Shown: piece by piece, positions 1 to 9,014 of the stretch
Numbering within the stretch: the stretch's first letter is position 1
How the letters are laid out: every line of letters starts with the position of its first letter
Assembly (NCBI RefSeq): GCF_964355755.1
Contig: NC_092674.1
Location: forward strand, 12,221,001-12,281,000
Origin: Antedon mediterranea
Lineage: Eukaryota; Echinodermata; Crinoidea; Comatulida; Antedonidae
Reading direction: 5' to 3'
DNA: 60,000 nt
Translations under genes and position numbers: made by a program
Notes under the pieces: generated by a model
Seen by the model: only the letters and a program-made list of their open reading frames with translations
The model's database searches: none
What the model was told of the DNA's origin: nothing

Positions 1-73
1 TATAGAATACCTGTTTATATATAATGATATGGTAACATTAAACAATAAATATTGTTTGAATTTCGACTTACAG

Positions 74-223
74 ATGCAACTTTATCAAAGACGTCGGCAG
101 CAGCAGCATATGCAGGTGCGACATCAACTGCAGCAACATACTATTCAATCACGCAACCCAGACGCCATGTTTCCTTACAAAACACAAGATGCTAACATGC
201 ACCATGTCAACCACACACAACCA
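74..223 (+). CDS. MED12: MED12 C-terminal region, internal coding exon (partial gene)
   Basis: Exon of 150 nt (50 codons, phase 0 at both ends), bounded by an acceptor after TTCGACTTACAG and a GTAAGTA donor. It encodes a Gln/Arg/His-rich segment with no folded domain, as expected for the Gln-rich tail of MED12. MED12 is the Mediator kinase-module subunit that activates CDK8/cyclin C in the nucleus. The identification rests mainly on the last exon (3444-3732), which carries the conserved C-terminal motif. This exon is assigned to the same gene by strand, composition and phase. The gene continues upstream of the window. An adjoining Gln-rich gene cannot be excluded for this exon alone. Confidence 0.72.
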
Positions 224-422
224 GTAAGTAACTCTTTACATCCACTCAACAAGTATTTGTTTTATTTGTTATAAACTTAGGTATATCATATTCTTTAAAG
301 TTTGCACTACAGATAAACACTATTAAAGTAATGTTACTTATAAACCATGTGTTTTGAAAAGGAACTAATGTAAAGTTGAAAATGTTTCATTTTTATAATC
401 ACACCTTCAATTTTCCCCTTAA

Positions 423-1350
423 AGGAAAGGAACACCCTGGGCTAAATGTGCCACTGTGCTTATAGATAAATGTAATAAAAACATGATTACAATGGTTCAA
501 GGTACAATAGTAAGCAATTTAGTTAAAAAATAGACTTTTAAACGACAACATATCGGAAATTGAACAGCGCCATTTTGACAGGTTAAGAGCAAATATGTGA
601 CGTCAGATTAGGTGGACGCATTCAAGCAAATCCAAGCGTCCATCGTCTTAGTACAGTATTTCAATATGGAAGTGCGGGATATAACCATAAATAAAATCAA
701 TTAAATAGCCTAACATACCTAATAATTCGGAATATGCCTTGGAGTTTTTATAATTCAGAAAATTTGGAACCAGAATATACAGAAAGAGAGTTAGTTTTGC
801 GTTGTGCAGATGAGGAAAAAAGAAGAGAAGAAGAACATTCTCGAGCATAACAAGCCGTCGAAGAATGGTGTACTTGCGGCCAGTGTATCTGTACTGTATG
901 CCTTACTAGGCCTAGAACTCGTGTTGAACGAAAATAAAGTAGACACTGCATCGTCAACCAACAGCCATCGTTTGGAAGGTTTACCAGTTAATTCCCTACC
1001 AAATCCCGTTTGAAACAGCTAGGCAATAAAAGTAACAATAGATTAATAATAGCTGAAAGATTTACGAATTGGCTTGCAGAAGAAAAGATCGAGCGAAGGT
1101 TTGTTTACCAAGCCAGCGCATGCTCATACCGCGTCATCGCCGTCCTGCATAATTTTCGTCGGCCGTATCTGACGTCACAAACAGGCTGCCATGAGCACAA
1201 GATGGCGATTTTCAAATGTCTTGAAAACAGCTTTAAAATCCTGTTTACTAGAAAACTACAAATCCGATTTAAACATAAATTGTTCTGAATATTAAGTTGG
1301 TAGGGTTACTTTTATAATAGTTAGGTAAAATATTAGGTTGTTCCTTTCCT
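423..1350. mobile_element. TTAA-flanked DNA transposon with terminal inverted repeats (Kolobok- or piggyBac-type)
   Basis: The left end reads AGGAAAGGAACACCCT and the right end, reverse-complemented, reads AGGAAAGGAACAACCT (one mismatch in 16). Both ends abut TTAA (419-422 and 1351-1354), the target duplication used by the Kolobok and piggyBac superfamilies. The element is 928 bp and carries a decayed reading frame (735-1290), not a recognisable transposase, so it is probably a nonautonomous or internally deleted copy. The termini do not resemble the CACTTTGACTGCC ends of the piggyBac-type copy at 32400, so Kolobok is the slightly favoured assignment. Confidence 0.65.
735..1290 (+). pseudogene. 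Decayed P2X7-ballast-domain-like ORF inside the TTAA element
   Basis: From an ATG at 735 the frame reads an acidic, Glu-rich leader, then after one stop the Cys cluster EWCTCGQC. Further on come CIVNQQPSF and, in another frame from about 1010, RLIIAERFTNWL. This order resembles the P2X7 C-terminal (ballast) domain of invertebrate uncharacterised proteins: a DWCxCGxC cluster, a CIT-HxxF segment, then a YRxxAYRQFxxW segment. Several in-frame stops and at least one frameshift make it non-functional. The match is from memory of the family pattern, not from an alignment, so the family name is tentative. The position inside the TIRs shows it is transposon cargo. Confidence 0.42.
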
Positions 1351-1666
1351 TTAATAGAAGTGTCTGCTGAATAGGGTTCGGCTGTATTTTTAAATGCATA
1401 TCGACCTTTGTTTGTTTCATGGGAAAGTGTCCCAGTGTTAACAACTAAAATTTCTAAACATTTCCAACACTTCATTTCCTTTTTGGAACAAGAAATGTAA
1501 TGAAAACATAAATAAAATAATAAACAAATAAAACATAATAACATAACAAACCAGATAGAGAGATAATTAATATCACCACTGATGAATGTTCATAGAAAGT
1601 GGTGGCGCTAGACAGCATCGAGACACGATGAGTAAGGATAATCCATCAACACATTACTCGCATTGA

Positions 1667-1815
1667 GTTGTGGTTTGGTTGTTAAATGATGCTTGGCTTC
1701 CAATCCAAGGGTCCTGGGTTCAAGTCATGTTTCTAATGACAACACTCCCAAAGACTTGTAATAAGACTCTGTTTATGTAGAGCATCTTGTGTATATGAAT
1801 AAATTTGCCTAAATA
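1667..1815 (+). mobile_element. tRNA-derived SINE
   Basis: The segment carries a pol III B-box-like sequence GGTTCAAGTC at 1717-1726. Upstream is a tRNA-like anticodon arm (stem CTTGG/CCAAG at about 1692-1710). It is followed by a tRNA-unrelated body ending in an AT-rich stretch. A second, diverged copy follows directly (1838-1945), which supports a dispersed repeat instead of a tRNA gene. The A box is weak and the cloverleaf is incomplete, so it is not a functional tRNA. Confidence 0.5.
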
Positions 1816-1837
1816 TATGTATAAAAAAAAGTGAACA

Positions 1838-1945
1838 AGGCTAGTAGCCAAAACTCTGGGTTAAAATCCTTTTTGCTCATGACAGAACAACTTCACTCTC
1901 AAAGTGTTTTGTGTAGATCATCTTCTTGTGTGTATATGTTTGTCT
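1838..1945 (+). mobile_element. Diverged second SINE copy
   Basis: It shares with the 1667-1815 copy the ordered words CTGGGTTNAA, a CACTC-CAAAG block, TGTGTAGATCATCTT and GTGTATATG. The tRNA-like 5' part is missing and the B box has decayed to GGTTAAAATCC. Confidence 0.42.
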
Positions 1946-2147
1946 ATGTTATTGTTTAAGGCTGAGGCTGTTTTATTAGCCACTAGTTTTAATGTGACTA
2001 TCTGGCCTCTCCGGGAGACAAATTGTCTCCAAACTGTCATAAAAAAAAGTTTATTTTTATGTTTTGCCCAAAAGAAAAAAATACAAACATACTATATTTG
2101 AATTTTTTTGAGAACATCCCTAAAAAGAATCTAATATTCTTCTTTAG

Positions 2148-2335
2148 ATGAATAACTACAATTATAACAATCAGATGATGCAGCCACACCAACAAATGGG
2201 AGACTCTAGCCAGACTAATTTTACTCCAAGCTATGGTATGTCAGGACAGACTGGTATGATGCAAACAATGAGGTCACAACCACAGCAACAAGCTGCCTAT
2301 ATGAATCCACAAAGGACCATGCAACAATCTAACAG
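2148..2335 (+). CDS. MED12: MED12 C-terminal region, penultimate coding exon
   Basis: Exon of 188 nt with acceptor TTCTTTAG and donor AACAG/GTATTT. It begins in phase 0 and ends after two bases of a codon (AG), completed by the first base of the exon at 3444 to give Arg. The product is Asn/Gln/Met-rich, with short repeats such as QMMQPHQQ and QPQQQAAY. There is no catalytic or membrane feature, as expected of the low-complexity MED12 tail. Phase continuity with the last exon makes this assignment stronger than that of the first exon. Confidence 0.75.
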
Positions 2336-2737
2336 GTATTTAACAACTGTATTTTGTAGAGATGTTATATACACTAACTTGATTGTTTAATTATCTTGTA
2401 TTATAATTAGGCAATGTAAGTAAGCAATTAGTTGATGCTACTAGATAATTAGGCAATTTGTATATCAAAATGACCAGAATTGTATTGGGAAGGTTTTAAA
2501 CAAAATTTTTAATATTCCCGGGGATGGAGAATTAAAATGAGAAGGATTGTACTGGGAAGGTATTAAACGGGATGGGAGAGAGACCCACTCTGGGCAGATA
2601 TGTCTTTAGTATATATATATGTATATGTATATATTCAGGTTGAAATTATCAGACCGTTAGGATAGAGTGCTCAATACCAAGGTAGAGCAAAAATAAATAA
2701 AATAACAGCAGAAAACTTGGTTACTTCATTGTTTTAA

Positions 2738-2793
2738 TCACTACAAATTTGTTTCGTACGACCAGCATGTAGCTGGCCGCACTCTTCAGGTGA
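2738..2793 (-). ncRNA. Hammerhead ribozyme, antisense in MED12 intron
   Basis: Read on the - strand, all invariant hammerhead positions are present. CTGAAGA (2789-2783) matches CUGANGA. It is followed by an 11-bp stem II (2782-2772 with 2766-2756, two G-U pairs, 5-nt loop), then GAA (2755-2753). A short stem III follows (ACAAATTTGT, 2752-2743) with the A15.1-U16.1 pair, and then A at the NUH cleavage position (2742, GUA). Stem I closes with TCAC (2793-2790) and GTGA (2741-2738). This is the type I architecture known from Penelope-like elements and animal retrozymes. No coding remnant is attached on this strand, so the parent element is unknown. The fold was derived by hand. Confidence 0.68.
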
Positions 2794-3028
2794 AATATAA
2801 AACATAAGTGACACAGTTGTCTCATAGTGCTTAATAGAAGTGAGTCATCAGGAAGTCGTATACAATAGCCTATTGTTTTAGATAAACTATTTGGATCTGC
2901 AATTTAGTAAGAATTTTTTCCTATGTCTACAAGTAGAGACCAACTCCCTGTAGAGACTAACTCGTTCTTACGGTTCAGTGAGCATAGCTCTGGTTGACAT
3001 ATAAAACGAAAAACTAAGAAACGCAACG

Positions 3029-3175
3029 GAACTCAGTAAATATATATGGACACTTAAAGACTCTAAAACAAATTACTCAATTAAATGGAAAATTATAAAG
3101 AAATGCAATCCTTACTCAAATATTAACAAAAGATGTAATTTATGTATATATGAAAAGTATATTATTATCTGCTGT
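3029..3175 (+). pseudogene. Penelope-like element GIY-YIG endonuclease remnant
   Basis: The frame starting GAA at 3029 reads [12 protein letters not shown], then IKWKIIK, NPYSN and the Cys pair with EK in CNLCIYEKY. This succession (ELSKYIW, IxWxI, PYS, CxLCxxEK) is characteristic of the endonuclease end of Penelope-like retroelements. Only about 49 codons survive before AT-rich repeats and stops. The downstream sequence (3221-3375) matches the expected hammerhead-bearing pseudo-LTR that follows the endonuclease in this class. Confidence 0.65.
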
Positions 3176-3220
3176 TATTTTATTTATATATGTATATATA
3201 TATATATATACTAATACTGA

Positions 3221-3375
3221 TTGCACTGATGAAGGGCTAGTGTTGCCCGAAAGCTCTGCTAACTTTTCTGGCTGTTTTACTTCTCGTTTTGATTTAGCTT
3301 TTCGCTTTTATTTTGTATCTCCATTGAGATCCAGCCACTGATACCCACAGCATTGTCATTATTTTCAGTAATTTG
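3221..3375 (+). mobile_element. Penelope-like pseudo-LTR fragment with degenerate hammerhead core
   Basis: CTGATGA (3226-3232), a GGGC/GCCC stem II with 7-nt loop (3234-3248), GAA (3249-3251), and AGC-TCT-GCT stem III followed by A (3252-3261) reproduce the hammerhead core. There is one extra A before stem II, and stem I no longer pairs. The downstream text (GAGATCCAGCCACTGAT, CACAGCATTG) recurs at 5112-5235, which confirms a dispersed element end. It lies directly after the endonuclease remnant. Confidence 0.6.
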
Positions 3376-3443
3376 CCTTTGGATTTATATATGTATATAT
3401 GTTATGGCTATGTTTGTATTGTTTAATGAATGTACATTTACAG

Positions 3444-3732
3444 AATGCAAGACCATATGCATAGGTCAGCAATGCATCAAGGTATGGGAGGTATGCAACA
3501 ACAAGCAACACAGGGTGTGAGACAGAACCCTAACTACATGGCCATGCAGCCAGACAGACAGAGGCAATTATTGCATCAACAACAGCAACAACAAAAGATG
3601 CAAGCTTTGAGGCAGGGAAATATAGCACAACCTACTGACCAACAAACTGCAGCCCTTGTACGTCAACTGCAGATTCGAATGCCAAGGGGAATGGGACAAC
3701 AGCAGCCAGGCCATCCATACACGTACCAATAA
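3444..3732 (+). CDS. MED12: MED12 last coding exon, C-terminus
   Basis: Acceptor TTTACAG at 3443; the first base completes an Arg codon from the previous exon. It encodes 95 codons of Met/Gln-rich sequence and ends at TAA 3730-3732. Near the end is the stretch QQTAALVRQLQ, which corresponds to the conserved C-terminal motif of animal MED12 (QQTAALVRQLQ before the terminal tail in vertebrates). This is the basis for the gene name. The final residues differ from vertebrates and end in PYTYQ. MED12 is a nuclear Mediator kinase-module subunit. An AATAAA hexamer overlaps the stop codon (3728-3733). What is seen is the motif, the low-complexity context and the splicing; the orthology is inferred. 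Confidence 0.8.
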
Positions 3733-3733
3733 A
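3728..3733 (+). terminator. Poly(A) signal hexamer overlapping the MED12 stop codon
   Basis: AATAAA spans the last sense codon, the TAA stop and one base beyond. A T/G-rich stretch follows at about 3757-3775, suitably placed for a downstream element. If used, the 3' UTR would be only about 15-35 nt. No other AATAAA occurs before the LINE remnant that starts at 3864; the next ones (3983, 4489) lie in or after that remnant. Confidence 0.45.
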
Positions 3734-3863
3734 CATTTTAGAATTAAGATAATTCTCTACTGTCGTTGTTTGACTTAACTCATTCTTTTCCCAATATTTA
3801 AAGGAAAAACAACAAAGGATGCTAGTTGCTCCAGTTTGATCTTGAATTAAATTGAGGTTTGGA

Positions 3864-4400
3864 TACATAATAATAATAAGATTTATACAGCGCACATATC
3901 CACAAAAGTGCTGAAGTTTTGTGGAAAACCATGAAACAAATTAACCTTAAACCTAAATACTACTGATAATTTTGACAAAAACCGAAATAAAAACAATACC
4001 AATCGAACCCACATCACTGCTTCCATTTACCAGCAATTTAAGGTGCATAGACCAGCCAGTACATAACTCACAGGTGTTCTCAGTGGTGTGGGTATCTAGC
4101 AAAACAAATTAAAATCAAACAAATTGCCAAAAGCAGCCGACAACAGATGTGTCTTAAGCGCACTCTTGAAAACATCAGTAGATTTGCATGTAACCGATTC
4201 CACAGACGAGGAGCTGAAACAGAAAAAGACCTATCACCCCATGAACGTGCAGATCTGGGCTCAACAATGAGAAACTTGTCACCGGATCCAAGTCTTTGAG
4301 AAGGTATGTACCAAATGAGCAGCAGGCGAAGATACTCTTGATCTTCACCATTTAGTGTCTTTACATCATCTAAAGGACTCATTGGTAACCAACTGAAAAC
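3864..4400 (-). pseudogene. 5'-truncated LINE 3' end (RT C-terminal remnant)
   Basis: On the - strand a frame reads SWGDRSFSVSAPRLWNRL, the conserved block near the C-terminus of many LINE reverse-transcriptase proteins (GDRSFSVxAPRLWNxLP). It then shifts frame into a decayed FKSALKTHL-like segment. Farther 3' the strand reads TGTGCGCTGTATAAATC and ends in a TTATTATTATT tail near 3864, the usual short tandem tail of such LINEs. The insertion is 5'-truncated and dead. It lies just downstream of MED12 in opposite orientation. Confidence 0.65.
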
Positions 4401-5111
4401 ATAACAGAAATGTAGAATTTAAAACTACTAACAGAAACAAACATGACTGTTGTATTTTGAGTTTACAAATGCCATACAATTGAGCAAAATAAATACCCAG
4501 TATTAAACCATTAATAATAACTATTTATTAAACCTATTATGTTTTGTAAAAGTGTCCACTTTTTATTTAGTTTACCATTGTTGGTAAACATGTATAATTT
4601 AAGGCATTTAAAAAAGTGCATATATTTTAATAGTATTTTTTTGTACAGTAGTTTAAATCTTGGATTATTTTTAACAATAAATATTCTGATTAAATGATGC
4701 TATATTATTCAAAATTTAATTACGTATTATCAGTAATGTAATTTATCATTTGGCTGTGCATTAGATTTATTACATATGTACAGTGGCCAATGGTTAACAT
4801 GATATTTTATATTAATATGATAACATATTTATAATGAATTGAAATCTAGTAACGCAAAGAAGTGTTTCAAAATTTACTATCATGAAAGTTTTAAATATGA
4901 TATTAAAGAAGTAATTTAAAAAAGGACTCTGGCCAGCAATAATGGTGATTAAATATACATTATAGTCTTGGGTGGTGGTAAAGAGAATCTTTCCCAACCA
5001 ACAATATTTTAGCATATTTAGCATTTCAAAATGATATATGGTTATATTTGTAATATAATTATCTTCATAAAATTCACTATTGTCAAATTGAAAATGAATT
5101 ACTATAAACAT
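4401..5111. other. AT-rich intergenic stretch without recognised features
   Basis: Only short random open frames are present (for example a 127-codon AT-rich one on the - strand at 4812-5195). I see no domains, tandem repeats or element ends. Confidence 0.5.
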
Positions 5112-5235
5112 AGAGGGAAGGGTAAGTGTTACCCGAAAGCTCTGCGATTTCTTTCTTGCTGTTTTGATTCCACTGAGATCCAGCCACTGATCCACAGCAT
5201 TGCAATTTAAGTGATTTGCATTTTGATTAATATAC
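5112..5235 (+). mobile_element. Second, decayed Penelope-like pseudo-LTR copy
   Basis: It repeats the order of 3231-3375: GGGTAAGTGTTACCC (stem II), GAAAGCTCTGC, GAGATCCAGCCACTGAT, CACAGCATTG, ATTTGCATTTTGATT. The CTGATGA box is replaced by unrelated sequence, so no ribozyme remains. Confidence 0.55.
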
Positions 5236-6013
5236 TATCTTCAAATAAAATTTAGACTTGTTGCATAGAGCTGTATAAATGTTTGATGCATGATCTCATA
5301 AATGTATTAGTTTGTCAACAAAAGTTTCATTTTTATTTTGCTGTATAAATAAAATATGTATTCAAGTCGGTTGTAGTAATGATATAGTCTGAACAGTATG
5401 AAAACATTGTTTCACTTATAACATTTTTCTTACTGGATTATGTTTGTACATTTAAAAAAAAACAAGAAAATTGTAACAAATGTTCAATTATGTAGCAATT
5501 GAATGGTAGGCCTACTTTTGAAATGGGGAATTTCAGTTTTACAATAAAATATAGAGGGAAAGGTGAACAGACAGACATCTTGTATATTGAGTAAGAATCA
5601 TAATAAATGATTGATGAAATTTGTGTCGCTAGTTTTTCTGTAAAGCTAATAATTTCTGACCTATTTATATTAATTTTAAACCCAATTGATTTTAACTCAA
5701 GAAAAAGTATATAATAAGAAAAATTCGAAATCATTGGTTGCTATGGTAATATAATATAATACAAACTCAAAAAAGTGAGGCAAGTCACTATGATTCAATA
5801 ATTATTTGTTATGTATAGCTTCCAGATCATGTAAATATAAATATCTACAATGTGGAAGAGTGGACACAGTTCTTTTGCTAGTGTTTTAGAGAATGTTTTT
5901 CTTGTTTAATGCAATTGATTGATATGAAGACCATACACATATTGGCAACATTTAAAAAAACGTTCTTGACATTGTAACACAATACTGAACAAGACCATAT
6001 ACTGTATGTCTGC
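5236..6013. other. AT-rich intergenic stretch without recognised features
   Basis: No frame here carries a recognisable domain and no repeat boundaries are visible. Confidence 0.45.
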
Positions 6014-6091
6014 AGTCGCGTGCGCAAATGTGAGTTAGTGTTTACAGACCGACCGACATGGTAAGGTGTAGAGTCGAGTTTGCACGCGACT
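6014..6091 (-). repeat. AGTCGCGTGC inverted-repeat element, copy A
   Basis: It is bounded by AGTCGCGTGC (6014-6023) and its complement GCACGCGACT (6082-6091), with GACCGACCGACATG between. The same ends and GTCGGTCG-type core recur at 42143-42899, 53603-53645 and 59270-59452, so this is a dispersed miniature repeat family. Confidence 0.55.
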
Positions 6092-6689
6092 AAAAATCTC
6101 AATAAGAACCCACCTCTGTGGTGTGAACAAGTTATTTCGAGAAAAAAAAATTTCTTAAAATCAAGCCCACTGGGCTATCTTCTTTCTGAGCGTGCATCTC
6201 CCCCTTCCCATCGCTCCCTCTCCTTCTCTTCAATTTGCAAAAGTAAGCTGGAAAAGAAGTAAATCTCGACAAGATGAAATGAAGCCCACCCAAGAGTACT
6301 AAAAAAAGAATAGCCTGTTGGCTTCTTTTCCAAGTTTTACGGTATAAATAACACAAATTATTTCTTAAAGATTTTTAGTCCACTAAAAAAAAATTACAAT
6401 TTTTTGTTTGACATGAAAGTTTAATATCACTAAAATAGTTATTCACTTTTACCACACAAGAAGAAATATTTAGGCCTATCAGAAAATGCAATTTAAAGCA
6501 AAAAAAAAAGAAGGATCTTCCAAATATTTCTGATGGCATCATGTCATCCAGGCCCAGAAAAAATGAATGGCACGTTAACAATGCATGTCCCTGACGTGAC
6601 GTCGGACCAAATTGGAAATAACGCAATTTTGTACTTAGGCCTAATTCCTTTGCATTGTATCAACAAAATGAAACATCAATCTTAATAAA
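6092..6689. other. Intergenic stretch without recognised features
   Basis: Contains several poly(A)/poly(T) runs and random frames. No conserved domain or element boundary is recognised. Confidence 0.4.
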
Positions 6690-7690
6690 TTTACTTGTTT
6701 ACTTACTTGTTTTCTGTTTACTTGTTTACTTACTTCTTTTCTGTTTACTTGTTTCCGGAGCTCAGCATTGCTGGGTCCGGAGTTGAGGTTATGTTGCTAA
6801 CGTTTTCCGTCTTCCGACATTACGTTTTCCACAATTTGTTTCCATTTTTTCCTGTTTATGGCAGGATGGTTTGTTATTGTGTTAGTGTCTACTAGTCCTT
6901 GTAAGTCTTTCTTTATTTGATTCATCCAGTTATTTCTTGGTCTTCCTACGGGTCGTTTTACTTTCCTGTTAGTTTCCTTCATTGTTTGTTTGATTGGGGT
7001 ATCATCCGGTAATCTAATTATGTGTCCATACCATTTTAGTCTCCTTCGTTTAATTCTTTTACTCCATTCTTCTTGTTTTGTTATCTCGTATATTTTCGTG
7101 TTACACACTCTATCTGTTAATTTAATATCTATCATCTTTCGCAACATTTTCCTGTGATATATATCTATACTCTCTTGTAATTTTTTGTTTAGTACCCAGA
7201 GTTCACTGTTATATAAGAAAATACTTGCTATGTATGCGTCAAACAAACGGGATTTCACGTCTATAGACATCGTTTTGTGTTCTAGCGACGACTTCAGCTT
7301 GTTATATGCCATATATAGCTGCTAGTGATTTTCTTCTTTTAATGTCTTTTTCTGTGTCCAAGTTACTACCGAGGTATTTGCACTCTTCCCATTTACTATC
7401 GGTGTTTCTTCCTATTAGGTATTCTTCTGTTTTACTTTCGTTTATCTTTAGATTGAATTCTGCTAATTTCTCTGTTACATTTTTCTTTATTTTAGTTATG
7501 TGTTCTTTTGAGTCGCTAATAAATGAAATGTCATCTGCATACTGCATCTGGATATTAAGCTGTTGTAGGGGTAGTGGTGTTGTGTTTGCTGATTCGAGTG
7601 CCTTTGCTAGGTATAGTGTGAACAGTATCGGAGACATACAGTCACCTTGTGGTACTCCTAGTGTAGTAGTAAACAATTTTCCTGGTTAGG
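6690..7690 (-). pseudogene. 5'-truncated LINE with RT YADD block and C-terminal domain, one frameshift
   Basis: The - strand frame at 7676-7302 begins inside the RT palm (GVPQGDCMSPILFTLY), contains the catalytic QYADDISFI at about 7525-7550, and ends near 7305. The coding sequence then continues in the overlapping frame 7312-6797 (AYNKLKSSLEH, then KRRRLKWYGHIIRLPDD), the LKWYGH-type C-terminal block of RTE/L2-like LINEs. The junction is a single frameshift. No endonuclease or N-terminal RT is present, so the copy is 5'-truncated at about 7690. The 3' end is followed by a GTAAACAAGTAAAC-type short tandem tail (about 6695-6752). Confidence 0.75.
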
Positions 7691-8089
7691 TTAAAGACTC
7701 CATGGTTAAATTCAACAAAAAACACAGCAGCCAATTAACTTAGATTGATTTTTTTTTTCTGTTTTTTCTATTCAAGTGATTAACTTTGTTAAAAATGGCT
7801 TAAAAGTCAGATTATATCTTAAATCTAAAGGAAAACATCGATGCATGTTGATAGTTTGAAAAATGTACAAAAAACGGTAGGCCTATTTATAGATCTATCA
7901 ACTGTAGACATATTAGTGTAGCGGCCATATTTGATATATTGAATTTCAAAATTTACTAGAAACGCACAAATTTTATTTTAAAATATAGGCCTAGGTCTAA
8001 TAGAAATATTGCAAGAGTAGGCCCATTATTTTTACAACAATAATACAGAGGCCTAGATAAAATTCACAATATAACATGATATTTTCCTT
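7691..8089. other. Intergenic stretch without recognised features
   Basis: AT-rich with several AGGCCTA words. No coding or repeat structure is recognised. Confidence 0.4.
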
Positions 8090-8270
8090 AAGCTTGGTTC
8101 CCACTAGAACGTGACGCAAGGACGTAAACGCAACGCAAGCGTTTTAACCAATGACAAGCGAAGTTATAGACAGTTAGCAATCACAAGCGAATAAGCCATC
8201 GCTTGTGATTAGTCAATTCACCTGCGTTGCATTACGTCCTTGTGTTGCGTCGCTAGTGGGAACCACGCTT
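8090..8270. mobile_element. MITE with long imperfect terminal inverted repeats
   Basis: The left arm starts AAGCTTGGTTCCCACTAG and contains GACGCAAGGACGTAA. The right arm reverse-complemented starts AAGCGTGGTTCCCACTAG and contains CAAGGACGTAATGCAACG. An internal inverted pair CAATCACAAGCGA / TCGCTTGTGATT completes a near-full-length hairpin of 181 bp. The target duplication is not clear, so the superfamily is unassigned. Confidence 0.65.
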
Positions 8271-8705
8271 TATTATAATTTTATTCAATCAATTATTATG
8301 ATTGATATGTAATGGATTTATCGTTAAATCAGTAGTTGTAAAATTGTTTTGCCAACTTATGATATTTACGTATTTTTTTATATTTGATTAGACGTAGGGC
8401 CATCCATTATACTAATCTGGAATTCCTTTTATCTCATGGAATTTGTTAATGTTAAAAATTGTATTAGTAAATGTGCTTATGTTTCTTAGGATCCGCGTCT
8501 GTTCCAAGCTGTATATTATGATTTTGATTTTATTTTGTTTTTGTTTCGCAGAACATTTACATAACCTGTCCCCCACTGATACTGACTACAGTAATAGTCG
8601 TAACACTTTTCTTTAAAACTAACTTATTTTTAGAAAGAAAACAGGAATGGTAGGTGATTTGTGCATATGTCAATTATAGTTAAAAGTAACGAGGTATCAA
8701 TCCAA
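8271..8705. other. Intergenic stretch without recognised features
   Basis: AT-rich. The right part may be upstream sequence of the LINE remnant that becomes recognisable at about 8710. Confidence 0.4.
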
Positions 8706-9014
8706 AATGATGTAGCCAGAATGATGTTTGGTCTAACGTAAACAAACTCAACCCATCTAAATGTAAAACTATGTATTTTAACTTTAAAAAAACCAATGTG
8801 AACATGAGCCATTTTTTATTGTTAATAATGCAATTGAAATTTTTGAAGAAACAAAGTTGCTAGGCTTATTGATACAAGTCAATCTCTGGGATCGTAGAGT
8901 TAAAGAATTTGTATCTAAAGCCAGCATACCTGTAAATTATGAAAGTTTTATCTTCCTCAATATCTTGTAGATAGCTACCAATATCAGAAAAGTGTCGAAT
9001 ATGCTGTCCCGCTA
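8706..9014 (+). pseudogene. LINE RT C-terminal remnant, 5' half of a split copy
   Basis: Forward frames read WSNVNKLNPSKCKTMYFNF-like sequence, then (other frame) EETKLLGLLIQVNLW and VKEFVSKAS. These match the C-terminal part of LINE RT proteins (NxxKCxxMxF, then KLLGV-x-W, then KAxxxLYxL). Stops and frameshifts are frequent. The copy is interrupted at 9015 by an inverted-repeat element and resumes at 9953. Confidence 0.55.

Larger units (their letters stand above)
224..2147 (+). other. MED12 intron with TTAA element and SINEs
   Basis: GT-AG intron of 1924 nt between two phase-0 coding exons. It holds a TTAA-flanked inverted-repeat element (423-1350) and two tRNA-type SINE copies (1667-1945). 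The remainder is low-complexity AT-rich sequence in which I see nothing else. Confidence 0.7.
2336..3443 (+). other. MED12 last intron with Penelope-like debris
   Basis: GT-AG intron of 1108 nt. It holds an antisense hammerhead ribozyme (2738-2793), a Penelope-like endonuclease remnant (3029-3175) with a degenerate hammerhead core downstream (3226-3261), and TA-rich simple repeats near 2608-2636 and 3181-3211. Confidence 0.7.

Noticed and set aside
1667-1740. A functional tRNA gene
   Set aside because: The A box and acceptor stem are missing and a diverged copy follows, so a SINE is the better reading.
4812-5195. 127-codon - strand frame as a gene
   Set aside because: AT-rich, no domain or splice context, and it overlaps a Penelope-like repeat at one end.
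7306-7689. + strand 127-codon ORF
   Set aside because: Antisense shadow of the LINE reverse transcriptase on the other strand.
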